Shown one piece after another: positions 46,494-59,000 of a DNA stretch of 64,000 bases. The position numbers and the translations under genes were made by a program. Under the pieces are notes generated by a model, which saw only the letters and a program-made list of their open reading frames with translations, did no database searches and was not told where the DNA came from. Where the stretch lies: the NCBI GenBank assembly GCA_946807835.1, contig OX327684.1, positions 32,920,501-32,984,500 on the forward strand, read 5' to 3'. Within the stretch, counting starts at the first letter, position 1; each line of letters begins with the position of its first letter. This stretch comes from Ailanthus altissimus (taxonomy: Eukaryota; Streptophyta; Magnoliopsida; Sapindales; Simaroubaceae).

Positions 46494-47744
46494 CATGGGA
46501 TCTCGTACTTAGTTATTTTTACTCAGCAGAATCCACTCTCTACTTTATCGGATTGTGTACGATCAGGTTCTTGAATTTGGTGGATCCTTCATATTTTCTC
46601 TACCAGTCTCTTTTTCTCTCTCTTCTCTTTTTAAAAAAAATTCTTTTCTCTCTCTCTTGCCTTGATAATATGTTTGTTTTTGAAAATTAATGATGTCATT
46701 TGAAGCTGTTCTAATTAAGCGAATTAGAGAATTCAGTAGTGTAGTGGCACTACGATGGAAATTTTGAGTAGATAACAGATCAGGCAACGTTTTTTAAGTG
46801 CTCTGCAATTTGTTCTATTAGATGACAATCTATGTCGATTCGTGATCTGCAAGGCACAGATCACAGCACCAACAAGCAACAATCCGTGGTGGGTCGTAGG
46901 ATCTTGGTTTGCAACAATTAGAACAGTTTATGATGAATCAAGTTTTATAACTGCTACTGTCTACAAAAAAATGCCGTTGCCACTCAAGAGTTTTGCTTAC
47001 CCACCACCTTTTGATAATTATCACAGAAAAACAAGAAGATCGAGTCAAATGGACTACGTGGAATGAACATCAACATCTTGTGAGAGTTGGAGAATGTTTA
47101 GAAGCTGGTCTAAGGAACTTAGTCTTAACTTCGGTCGAAACCCTTGCAGCAAACATAGAAACGCAAAACACCACGTGAGAGTCGAAATATGGTGATCATC
47201 AAAGATTTTTCTAAGCCCAAGAACGTTGAGAATCTGAAAATAGAACCTTCAAAGAAAACGGGGAGAGAAAGAAATCAAGCTTCAATTTGCTTTAAAGATT
47301 GATCTCAACACATAGATCACTTCGATTTCCTCGATTCTAAGAATAAACAAAATGAAAAGAACGGGAAAAATAACTAAACCATTACTTAGCGTATTCCTCT
47401 TTTGAATTCCAAGTAATGTCAAATGACAAACACTTGATGTTGGATTGTGCTAGATGGGACTTTTCCTTGGAGTGACAGTGACTGAATTCACCGTCAATAG
47501 CTTGTTTGAGAAAAATCCACATGGGTTACTGCGTTAGGTCCACTGTCCTAACTGTAAGCTTACTCAATTTTCAAAACTTGATCATCCTAAGGCCCTCCGC
47601 AAGTGCACCTTACCAATTCTATTTGCACTTGACTTTTGAAATTCAACATCCAACAAAACAATCTGTGCCTATCATGTTCTTGGCAACTTCGCTTCTCTTC
47701 CGTTTATATATTGCCTGAATATTACAGCACTGCACTCCTCAAAA
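46494..47744. other. Intergenic between the KLCR and LBD genes
   Basis: It starts with the KLCR 3' flank, which includes a CT-rich tract at 46600-46660. An open frame at 46842-47066 has no recognised domain. The last 200 bases are the LBD promoter. Confidence 0.4.
47705..47710 (+). promoter_or_regulatory. Possible TATA box of the LBD gene
   Basis: TATATA lies 35 bases before the ATG of the LOB-domain gene, which would imply a very short leader. If the transcript really starts farther upstream, this is a chance match. Confidence 0.35.
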
Positions 47745-48328
47745 ATGGGTTCCAAACTGGCGTCCAAAGCTAGGAGCCATCAGCCTTGTGCCGCTTGTAA
47801 GATGCTACGTCGTAGATGCGACAGTAACTGCATGCTTGCGCCATATTTTCCACAAGAGGAGATGGACAAATTTGCCTGTGTGCACAAGGTGTTTGGAGCT
47901 AGCAATGTCATCAAAATGATTCAGGTGGGGCAGATTGGGTTGTGAAATTTTAATACTTGTTTCTGCTTGTTATTTAACTCGTGTAAGCTCGTGATTTCCG
48001 ATGTGAACAGATGGTTGAAGAGACAAAGCGGGAAGATGCTGTTAAAGCAATAGTGTATGAAGCAACAGCAAGGCTCAGAGACCCTGTTTATGGCTGTGCC
48101 GGGGCTACTTTCCACTTGCATAAGATGGTTCAAGAACTCGAAGCTCAATTGGAGTCCATACAAACTCAAGTTATGGAGTTGCAAAAACAAAGAAACCGAT
48201 TTCTGGACATTCTAATGACTATTCATCAGCAGAAACCTGTCTTCCCCTTCGACGACACCGTTCTCGATTGTGATAAATTCTCAACGGATGATGGAATCTG
48301 GCCTATGATCCCGTTAAATTTCCTGTAG
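47745..48328 (+). CDS. LOB-domain (LBD) transcription factor
   Basis: Two exons, 47745-47924 and 48011-48328, encode 165 residues. The zinc-finger-like block is complete: C15, C18, C25 and C29 in CX2CX6CX3C spacing (QPCAACKMLRRRCDSNC). The GAS block follows (FACVHKVFGASNVIKMI). The coiled-coil region with the conserved DPVYGCAG and regularly spaced hydrophobic residues runs to about residue 120, making it class I-like. LBD proteins are plant-specific nuclear regulators of lateral organ and root development, acting as dimers. The intron sits just after the GAS block, a common LBD position. The subgroup is not clear to me. Confidence 0.93.
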
Positions 48329-48479
48329 AAAGTGACTGGATTTTGTGGGGGAGATGAATCCCTTTGAATTATTCGATCAGTTTTAAGTTTTCCAGGATGT
48401 TGTTCTCTGAAAAAAAAAGTGAAATCATCGCAATTGTTCAATTTGAAATTGTGACGAGATGCGGTAGAATCATGATTTT

Positions 48480-48740
48480 TGTCAAAATGACGATAAAATA
48501 TGAATTTTTTATTATAATGAAAATATATGTCCCTTTTATATAGGTTTAATACTACTATTACAAAAATACTTTACACGAGAAATGTGTCTTATAAAAGGCT
48601 TATATTTTGTACAAATAATATGTTTTATATAATTAATATATTTTATATGAGAAGTACATAATTGTACAATACTTTTTATATAAATAATTTCTTATATGTT
48701 TTATATAATAAATATAATTTAAATATTTATCATACTCAAT
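48480..48740 (-). repeat. 3' LTR of Copia E
   Basis: Starts (plus view) TGTCAAAATGACG and aligns with 53014 onward. The right boundary is approximate because the region is very AT-rich. Confidence 0.65.
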
Positions 48741-48774
48741 TTGTTAATCACACCATGAAATTTTTTTTTGAAAC

Positions 48775-49110
48775 CGCTTTTACGAGGAGATCAACTAGTT
48801 GATCTTCAAATTTAACACACAAATTGTGTGATCTTTCAATTAAATTTTTTTTAATAAAGTGATAATTAACTTTCACATATTTAATATAATTATGTTAAAT
48901 TGGGTTATGTGCAAATTCAATTATTACCTTATTATCACATTATAAATTTATTAGTTCTTCATTTTCAATCCCTAAATTTTGTAATATGCTTTGAACTCAC
49001 AACAATTCGCATACACCATGAGCCATACCTTAAAATTCAACTTCCATGCTTAATGTAGCTACCACCTTTTACTTCTTGTCTCTTTAAATAATTAAATTAT
49101 CTTCCACAAA
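48775..49110 (-). pseudogene. Copia E RNase H remnant
   Basis: On minus, frame-broken text reads MAHGVCELL, then SILQNLGIENEELINL, CDNKAIIEFAHNPI and KYVKVNYHFIKKNLIE. This matches the conserved Copia RNase H end (L-x-C-DN-K-AI and H-x-K-H-I-E-V-D-x-H-F). Several stops interrupt it. A short stretch with DPPDSLLELFVLTPSTNQP at 49480-49560 belongs to the linker between integrase and reverse transcriptase. Confidence 0.7.
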
Positions 49111-50099
49111 AGTATAGTAACTAGATGTATATATTCTATTAGTTTTATCTCCTAGTCAATTGAAATTTGTATACTTTTTAATTTCTTCACTCATCGCCCT
49201 AATTCGCTTTTGATCTGCCAAAACATCCTGCACACAACTTAGAATAGATATAAAAAAAATACTTGATTAATAGTAAGTGCATATGATTTTAATCATCTAC
49301 GAAGGGACACATGGTTATTGATTTGGTACTTTATTTTAATTTTAAGGTTAAACTTATATTATTTTTTTTAAACTCCTATATTGATTCTTTGTGGATATTT
49401 ATTAGCTACATTTTCTTTAAGATAAAATATTTCATTAGGTTCATTAATTATGGTATCCAAGTTTACTAGTGGAGAAACCTCTTTGGTTGATTGGTTGATG
49501 GTGTAAGTACAAATAACTCAAGCAATGAATCAGGAGGGTCTTGATCAAAGGTCACTCGATCTTTATTTTTATTACTCATTTGATTCACTTGACTAAACTT
49601 TGATCCCTTTTTTTCTATTAACTTTATGTAATAGAGTTTTTTCCATCTAACACCACAAATAAGAATATTTCTTATTAAAATGTTTAGAAAAATACCAAAA
49701 AAAGTTAAAATATTACAGTGCAAGTAAGTTAATAGATGATTTGACTAACAAAAAGAATATCATATTAAAAAAAACTACAAGTACAGTATCTAACGAGAGA
49801 GTATCTATAAAATGATAGAAATTTTTTCAAAAACATAAGAGATACCACCATTAACCGTAGAAATAAGTATTTTAGAGGAAATGAGAAAATAGTTTAAGTG
49901 GCTAGAGTCCATGATCATATGATTGGATGTACATGCATTAATAATTTATGTACTATTTTTAAAAGTAATAAAAAATACATAGGCTTTATTAAGTGTACTT
50001 GAAGGCTTTATTAAGTCTACAACATTGATTGTAGGTTGTATTTGCTATTCCTCTATGAATGTTATCATAGCTTTTCATGCAATATTCTTTTGAGGTTTT

Positions 50100-52055
50100 T
50101 GTTGGCGGGGATCTAATACACGTGGGTGTATGTATGTGCTATTATGCTTATTACCTAAATACGTATCATATACGAATTTAAACGAGGCGAAAGCGTAAAT
50201 TATATAATAAATACAATAAATAAATATATTAATTGCATTAATATATAAATAGGGGTTGAGAACTCATCTCAATGTGTAACATTATACACGTATTTCTTCG
50301 GAGTCCGCATGGAGACCAACTCGCAGGCAATTCCAGTCACCAACTCGATGGGCTTGGTGAGCTAGAACAACAGCCCTATACGCAGCACTGAGTTTAACTC
50401 TTAAACTCCAAAATGACCGATGTGTGTTTTTATCATTTTATGCAAAAGGATAAGAAATGAAGAATGAAACAATTCATAATTACTTCCATGGTACTATAGG
50501 AAACTGAAACATTTTTTTTTTTTCCTTCTTGCTCTTCTTCTTCCATTTCTCCATTTCTCTCTCGGGCAAAATGTCCAAAATTGCACACTCTTTCTCTCTC
50601 TTTATATATATATAATAAGAGATATATTTTAATTATTTAACCATTAAATAATTAAAGTGAGAAATGACCATTTTGTCGCTCATGAATAGTTACCAAGTTT
50701 ATCCCCTAGTGGGTCTCACCAAATCCTACATTTGGGTAAACTAAACTAAAAGTCCACCTTACGCCACGTGTCATAATACAATTAGTAAATAATAATTATT
50801 AACTAATTATTGTATTTAACACTTAAATACAGACACACACATATTTTTGTGGTATTGCTGAATATTGTTGAATTAAATAATTTAATATGGCACACTGCCC
50901 CAGTGCACAACGAGTACACTCCATATCACGGGACTCCTTAGGTTCTACACTTGATTCGTCAAATAAAACTATTCCATGAGTCCGTAAGTAATGCCTCACG
51001 CACACGTCACAAATATATAAATCAGTGTGTTGAACTATACAAGTTGAGGTTACAATGCATACGTATAGTCATTTCGTCATGATATCCAGAATGTGCGGGG
51101 ATATAGATCATCACCGTCAAATCTCCTAGTGTTCATCCATGTCTTGTCTCCAGATTAGTATCTCATTGAACAATATGTGCAAACTCTTTTGCCATATTGT
51201 TCTACCCTGCCGGAACTCTTTTTCGGGATTGATACTTGTGGCCACAAGATTTTTTGAGATACAGTCTCGAAGCATCTAGATATCTAACTCCCTATATGAG
51301 CTGACGGATTCCATATCTGTACACACCGGACTCTCTGAGTATCGGACCATACCCAGCGGTCACACCATAAAAGGTCTGTGACATGCGTAGAACCAAAGCA
51401 TGGTGGATCACTTACAAGCCCACCATGGCACTCAGGTCAAAGGACCACGTATACTACTCAACTCGAGAGGATCCTCCGTTGATGACTTATATAGAATATT
51501 TATCGGAGGCCCTCGTGAGTCTGTCTCATATCTAGTCCTAACTGGATACCCATATGTCAATACGAGCTCCAAGCTCACAGTCGGCTAGAAACGACCATCT
51601 ATACCCTATAGGTACGACATATGCTGATCTATATTAAAAGTATCCACCGACAGACCCGCATCGGTAGAATAGATCAGAGATAATTATTCGAGAACATACT
51701 TGAGGAAGTAGCATTTCTTGGCACCTGATTGCAACTCTTGTAACTATACAGTTACTAGTATATTTTCAGGTCTATGTCCCATTACAGACAAGGCTCCAAC
51801 TCTTGGATGTGTTGAGTATTATAATCAACTAACCCTTAGCTTTGCTAATATTTAACATTTATATCTTTCAACGTGGTTAATTATGAGCCATTATCTAAAT
51901 TTTTTTATATCTGATCTGAACTCCTTCAGATTTACAATATCTGTAACGTTACATTGCATAGTACCATATTAATACGATTTAATGAGAATGTACACTTATA
52001 TAAATACACAAGTATATGTACATTCAGGGATGACACATAAGTACCAACCCTAACA
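50100..52055 (-). mobile_element. Solo LTR, family B, minus-oriented, nested in Copia E
   Basis: Read on minus it starts TGTTAGGGTTGGTACTTATG at 52055 and ends CCGCCAACA at 50100. It is clearly related to 9881-12191 (complement) and to 4842-5642 (same direction), best at 51290-51700. Length is about 1.96 kb, with no coding sequence. The flanks (GTTTT on the left, ATTTC on the right) do not form a clean duplication, so the ends may be a few bases off or mutated. Confidence 0.7.
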
Positions 52056-52099
52056 ATTTCTTCGTAAAATCCCATCATTTAAGATACCTATGATCTTAT

Positions 52100-52170
52100 A
52101 GCATCTTTATTTTGAATGACCAACTTCACCACAATGAGTATATACTAACCCTTTAAAAGATTGCTTGGAA
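52100..52170 (-). pseudogene. Copia E gag zinc knuckle remnant
   Basis: On minus the text YTHCGEVGHSK, a stop, then RCYKIIG reproduces the Copia gag knuckle CX2CX4HX4C with a stop inside it. It lies on the primer-site side of the nested LTR, the expected gene order for a minus-oriented element. Confidence 0.65.
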
Positions 52171-53229
52171 TTGTTCTTTTTTGGACCCAATGAAGGCCTT
52201 TATCAAGTCTAGCTAACTATCACGACCAAGCTTTTGTAGACAGGTTGAGAGCCTCTCATAATTTGTCTCTGTTGATAATCCTTCTTGACATATGCATACG
52301 CACTCTCAAGACCAAGCTTCAGATCTTTTTGCAAGATTTCTCCACGAACTTGTTCAAACTCATAATCAAGTCCACTTGAGATATAATTCTCTGATCAATT
52401 TCCTGAAAAATAACATAATGTAATTGAACAACTCCTTTAACCGTTCCTTTATGAGATATAGTTCTCTGATCAATTTTCTGAAAAATAGCAACAAGTTTAT
52501 TATAATACATTAATAGTGGGTTACCACTTTACTTAATAGAGAAAATCTCTGGTTTAATTCGAAAATGCAAGTTTCATCTACTCTATCATAGAATGTTTAG
52601 CCATGACCTCCCATATCTCCTTTGTTGTGGGAAGATGAATAAACTGTTTCGTCAATGATTGACTTATCTAGTCAATAAGCTAGCTTTTAACTTGATGATT
52701 TTCAATAATCTAAGCCTTCAATTTCACATTTTCGGGTGCAGGTTTCACTGCCTTTTCTAACGAGGTACCTAACTTTATTACAAGTACTAATTTGCATCTT
52801 CATAAGTTGAGACCATAATAAATAATTAATTTCATCTAATATAGCACTTGTTGAAAAATGTTGAATTATTTTGGTGAACTTTGATTTATGACACTAGAAT
52901 TATGGTAGGAATGATAATTTTACCAGAAGCAATCGCCTAAAATTGACAACGAGAGTTCAAAATATGTTATTCAACATACAAAATATAAATATTCAAATAT
53001 GATCTGATACTATGTCAAAGTTAGAAAAAAAATATGAATTTTTTAATACAATAAAAAAATGTGTACAAGATGTAGCATTTATATAAGTTTAGTATTACTA
53101 TAAAAAAACAATAAAAAAATCTACTTTATACAAAAATATATCTTATACAAGACATGTATACATAAATAATATATTCTATATAAAAAATACAATCTAAATA
53201 AAATAATACTTTCTAAACCTATGCCAACA

Positions 53230-56072
53230 ACTTTCATACTGTAGGAAAGTGAAATGTTATAAAAATGGAACTAATGGTTGTCAAAAGAGATAAAATTGTA
53301 CAGAACTCTATTAACGAAGCCCTTTCGTCCAAATTGGAGGCTCGTTAGTCGTGAGTCATTGATTTTTCTCTTTCTCAAACAGTATCTTTTAAAGTTCCAT
53401 GGAGTCCTTATTTTTCTAAATATTAACGAAGTTTTCAGTTACTCAAGCTTCCCTGAGTATATATAGTGGCAGCTCTGGGGTACAATTGACACATTGGAAT
53501 ACTAGATGACACAATAAAAGAAACAAGGCGAAAATAGATTTGTTCTTTCTTCTGACAGAAAATTCAGCTGAAGAGACCTGAACCCGCCGATGCCGAATCT
53601 AATTCTGTTTGTTAGTTAACCTTTGATTTCCTCGATGGAATTCGGTACACTTACAGTCCCTGGCTGATATATGGACAGAAAAGAAAAGACGTAAGCGTGG
53701 GGACAGACCAAGTACTAAATCAAAGACCAGGCCCCATTTTGTTCTATGGGCGGGCTGAGGAGTAATGGCCAAGGCTAACCCAGTTGTTCAGTGCATGAAA
53801 ATTGAAAGTGGAAGCCCTTTAGATCACAGCATGCTGCTTGTTGTCTGTAATTTGCAAATAATTTGTGCTCAAGCTCGTGGTTTTCTAGTACTCGTGAATA
53901 CTTCTGTTTAGACACACAAAATTCAAAAAGCAACATTAGTATGTTGTGTTTGGTATGGGCATGCTTCTGCACTCAATATATCTGGTCATCTATAAGATGA
54001 GAAAGACAGAAATTAATGGGACAAATCTTTTATTCATTTAACAATCTTTTTTTTAAAATTTATTTTTAAGACACAAAAAAACAAATTTCATTGATTAGTC
54101 TCAAATAAATTGTCATGTCGTTACACTTTTATTTTGGTTAGTCTTGCGAGTGAATTGATTATTTATTATAATTATTAAAAACTTCTTAATGTTTGATAAT
54201 ATTTAAAAACTCTCATATTGTTATAACTATAATAATATAAATTAATTTTTGAGTGATATAATAATTTTTATTTATTTAAAATAATAATAATTATGTCTAT
54301 ATAATATTAAATAGTAACATACACTATGTAAACAGTACAATTATATATAATACTAAACAGTAATAATATACTGTTTAAATAATAAAATTATCATTGTGTA
54401 ACATAATTTTAAATAGTTATTATACAATAAATTTACATTATGCTGTAATTAATAATTTTTTTTATTTGTTAAATTGATATGATGACCGATATTGAATATT
54501 TACATTTTACAAAAATGTTGATATTTATATTAAATAATAATTTATAATATAATAAAATTTTATATTATTTTTATTAATTATTTGATAGTATAATAATACT
54601 AATTTTATAGTGTAAACACAATGCATCTTAATTATTTGATACGGTAAAATACAATTGTGAAAATTTTTTAAATAAAAAAATTATTATATCCTTTCAAATT
54701 TAACTTATACTATAATCATATAATAGTAGATTTTTTGAATATTATCAAATACTAAAAAAAAAATTTATAGTTACAGAATTTATTAAAGAGGTAAATAGCA
54801 TTTATCCCAATCTTATAAAAATTAATTAGCTTTTGACAGCATCTAACATAATCATAATATCGTATTTCTATTTTAAAATGAATGTCTCTTTATGAGCATG
54901 TGTTAATACAGTTCTTTTAATTACAGTCCCAAATTTTACATTGAAATAATGTGGGAGTTGATATAGGATGTTATTTCACGTTTTCACAATTATTTTATTT
55001 TATATTAAGTTCAGATTTATTTTTTCTTTTTTACTCGTTTTTGGATCAGTTGAATGAAAAGTAAAATTGAAACAGATTTATGAGAAAATATGCGATAATG
55101 TTATGTGATTTATTATCTAGAATAAAGGATTTGGAAACTTGACCGTTTTGTGATGCAAATAACTAAAATACCATCACTGCTTAATAAAAGCGGGAAAAAG
55201 GAACCGAAACATTAGTCGATGACGGGAGCACCCGAGTCAAATCAAATCCTTCCTTACATTGGAACCTACCTTCTCCTCAAAATCTTCAACGAAGTATATT
55301 TGCATTCACCCTTCCTCATCAGACCCTAGAGAATAATTTAATTTTTGCTTAACAGAGCCTTCCTTCTCTCCCGTTTTGGAAGTTTAACCAAACCTTAGGT
55401 TCTTCAAAAACCCTAAAAACCAATGGCAGGTAAATAAACGTCCGATCAAGATTCAAGAATGTCGATTACAAGCGGCAGTTCACAACAAACAAATTTCTCG
55501 GCGTTCAAATTGATTGCAGATCAAGAATCAGGATTCTTGACTACGATTGGCGGATTCGTGGCCTGAGTATTATTAACTAGCATTCATAATTATTGACAAA
55601 TCACAAATGTGATCAATTCTTGGAAAATTTTAATATTCTTGACCAATGAAAAATTTCAAATCTGTTTCTTATTCTTTCTTTCAGCCGGTTGACCAAAATT
55701 TAAGAATATATTTTTTAAAAAATTCTGGTAATCTGTGGCCCGGTTAGGTTTTTTTTTTTTTAAAAGGAAGGGAACCGTTGGAGAAGAAGAAGAAGGGTTT
55801 CTTTGGTATTTTACTTCAACTAAAAATACTGTTTATCTATTATTTATTGGGTTCAATTTAAATTTTTTTATAAGTTTGGGTCTCATTTGATTGGGTTATT
55901 GGTTTTAGGTCATTAAAATAAATTTTCATTTTTACCCCCTCATTTGCAACATATTTATTTAGAATAATCCTCAACCAAAACTAGAACACAATTAACTATG
56001 AGTTGCTCTACTTCAAATTGGCTTCCTGTCGAGTCTTGACTGTGATCGGAGTACAAAAATTTAATAGACAAA
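53230..56072. other. Intergenic region upstream of the Rav1-like gene
   Basis: 53230-53990 has mixed composition and no recognised gene. 54040-54800 is very AT-rich. 55170-55440 looks leader-like: TTCTTCAAAAACCCTAAAAACC is followed by ATGGCAG and a GTAAAT donor-like site at about 55430. No downstream exon could be matched to it. 55700-56072 is probably the Rav1-like promoter and leader. Confidence 0.4.
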
Positions 56073-59000
56073 ATGCCAGAAGCAGAATCAAGCCCTAATC
56101 TTCAGAACGCGAAACCTCGCATCGATCCAACCGAACACCTTCCACTCTCTCTCCTGAGATCCGAATCCATCCCGCCCGCGCCTACCCGATCCGCATCCAC
56201 CATCGACTGGCTACCGGAATTTGCTGGTTACTCATGGGTGGCATACGGAGCATCATCTCTTCTGGTGATCTCTCATTTCCCTTCTCCTCTTTCTCCAGAA
56301 GAAACCCTAATCGGTCCCATTTTTCGCCAAGTTTTCGAGCTCTCCGACAATTCGTCGCCGGTGACCTCCGTTTCTTGGTCCCCGGTGACTCCTTCAATTG
56401 GCGAGCTGGCCGTTTCCTTGCAGAATTCTATCCGTGTCTTTGTTCATGACTCCGCGAGCTCGAAACGTAATTAAAAGAGTTCCGAATTTCTATTTTTATT
56501 TTTATTTTTTTTGTTTTGTTGACTGTTGAGGAAAACAAGACCGATAATATGGATACACACTAATTAATACCCGTACTTAGCCTTGAATTTCGATGTGGGA
56601 ATATGTTACATTTTATCACACTTATTACGATATCTATCTTCACGGTCTTGTTAGTATTTGTAGTTTATGGTTCTTCTACCAGCATATCTACTAAAGTGGG
56701 GTGCATGCTGTTGAAAGAATAATTGAAATATCTGCAAATAGAAATGCAGCGTGTTTGCACCTTGTTGATTATTCTAAAAAAAAAAATTAAAATTGACTGT
56801 ACTAATGATTTTTCTTTTGTATATTAAATTCAAATCTTTTTTACTCATATTCAGGTTCTTTTTGTTGGAGCCAGAATGCAATTCTTGTACAAGGTACAAA
56901 GGTGGAGGCAATCCAGTGGACGGGATCAGGGGATGGGATTGTTGTTGGTGGAATTGAGATCGTTTTATGGAAAAAGAAAAACAAGTTGTGGGAAATAGCT
57001 TGGAAGTTTAAAGAGAATCAGCCTCAAAATCTTGTTTGTGCAACTTGGTCTATTGAGGGACCTTCAGCAACTGCAACTTGCATGAGTGCACCAGACATTT
57101 TTGGACCTAAGGAAGCAGGAAAATCAGTTTTTGTTTGTTACAGTGATGGAAAAGCTGAATATGCAAAAGTTGAACTGCGTCATCCTCAGCCCATTATGAT
57201 GATTCAATGGAGACCATCAACAGGAAGGCATTCTCTGGGAGATACAAAGCGGTCATGGAGGCATGTGCTGCTAACTTGCTGCGTAGATGGAACTGTAAGA
57301 TTATGGAATGAGATGGACAATGGGAAGGCTAGAAAAGTTGGCAAGGACATCAATGATCATAAAACCATGAAACGATCTTTTTGTGTTGCTGCTGTAATTG
57401 AGATAAATCAGGCACTGAATGGAGCTTTGGGCATGGATATATTTTTAACTTGGGCAACTGAAATCAGGGGTTTGTTTAAAACCAGTGAAGGAGCTAATCA
57501 ATTCATTTCTACAGGGAGATATGAGCATGAGAGGACTGGCAAATGCGAGTGGCTAGTTGGGTTTGGTCCGGGAAGGTTGGTTACTTTTTGGGCCATTCAT
57601 TGTCTTGACGACATCTCCCCTTTGAGGTTTCCCCGTGTCACATTATGGAGGAAACAAACTTTAGAATTTCGAGATCTTCGTGGTACTGGTTTTTCAAGTT
57701 TCCAGGGGCAATTACTTCTTAATAAAGTTGTTATCTCAAGAATTTGTGTGTCTGGCCCTCCAACTATATGCTCATTTATTCATTTATCTCGTTCTAATTC
57801 CTTGGTCTGGTCCTTGGTACAAGCTCAAACATCTGAAAACGAGGAAGATGTATCTGATAAATATGAATCAGTGAACTTCTTGTCATGTTCTGCCAATAGC
57901 GTTTTAAATATAGATGGTCACATTGGAAAAATCTTACAAGTTTCAATACATCCTTATGTCTCTGAGGTTGAATTGGCTGTTTCACTGGATTCTAATGGGT
58001 TGCTGTTATTCTGGTCACTTTGTAACATTTCAGACTGCATCTCGCCCCTTCCAACATTGATTTCCTCATGGAATCTTTGTGGAAAGTTTGAAGCTGAAAA
58101 TTTGCATTCTAAGTATACAAGCTTGAGGTGGGCACCTTCAATACTGGATGAAGACAGGGTTCTTCTTATGGGTCATGTTGAAGGAATTGATTGTTTTATT
58201 GTAAAGATTTTGCAAACTGAAGAGGATGGTGTAGTGTGTCATTATATATGCACTATACCTTTTACCGGTCATGGTCCTGACCAGAATGGTCCCACTAATA
58301 TCTTTTCTCTATCTTTGCCTTCTTCAAATGATGAAACTACTATGTCTAGTAAATTTATGCTTTTAGGGGTATGGGCGAAAGAGTTTGTGGCTTTATCATG
58401 GGAAATCACATTGCACTCTTTCAATTCATTGGAAAGCTGCTGCGGGTACAATATCGACAATAATAATCCTGTTAAGTACAGCATGTGGTTTGAAACTACT
58501 TTTCGTGATAAGAGATATTGCATTGGCATTAATCCTTGTTCTTCACAATTTCCTGAGCCTCACACCCATAATCATGTCACAAGTTTTGCTGTGGTCTGTC
58601 CCAGTAGTTTGATCCCCATTCAACAAAAGTTGGTTTATGACAATGGTCTGTGCAGTCAAATTCCTGCATACACTATGGCTACAGGCTTTTCTGATGGCAG
58701 TGTGAAATTATGGAGAAGTAACCTTGGTAAGCCATCAACCTTTCACACACCATGGGAGCTTGTGGGCATGTTTGTTGCACATCAAGGTCCTGTTCATGCT
58801 ATCTGTCTGACTGATTGTGGTCGGAAGATTGCAACTGTTTGTGCAGCAAGTCATTCAAATGTTGTCGGCACTCTTTGCATATGGGAGTCTGTGCGCCTTA
58901 CAGGTTTAGGGAGCTTCATTTTGGAAGACATATTATCCTTTGATAGAAATATTGTAGCTGTAAATTGGTGTACTCTAGAAAATGGTCAGTTCTTACTCGG

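Larger units (their letters stand above)
48480..53229 (-). mobile_element. Copia-type LTR retrotransposon (E), degraded, carrying a nested solo LTR
   Basis: Short LTRs lie at 48480-48740 and 53014-53229 (shared AAAATATGAATTTTTTA and GTTTAGTATTACTA-like blocks). Next to the right LTR, minus strand, TAGTATCAGATC (53001-53012) is a decayed initiator-Met primer site. Flanks are ATTTT (48475-48479) and ACTTT (53230-53234), a target duplication with one change. A gag zinc knuckle (52100-52170) and RNase H (48780-49080) remain between them, both minus. Many stops. A family B solo LTR (50100-52055) interrupts it. Confidence 0.8.

Noticed and set aside
47745..48328. Whether the LBD gene is LOB1-like, a susceptibility gene known from Citrus
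   Set aside because: The sequence after the Cys block and the short C-terminus do not resemble LOB1/LBD1 as I know it, so no such symbol was given.
56182..56397. Minus-strand open frame overlapping the first Rav1-like exon
   Set aside because: Shadow of a GC-rich true coding exon; no motif.
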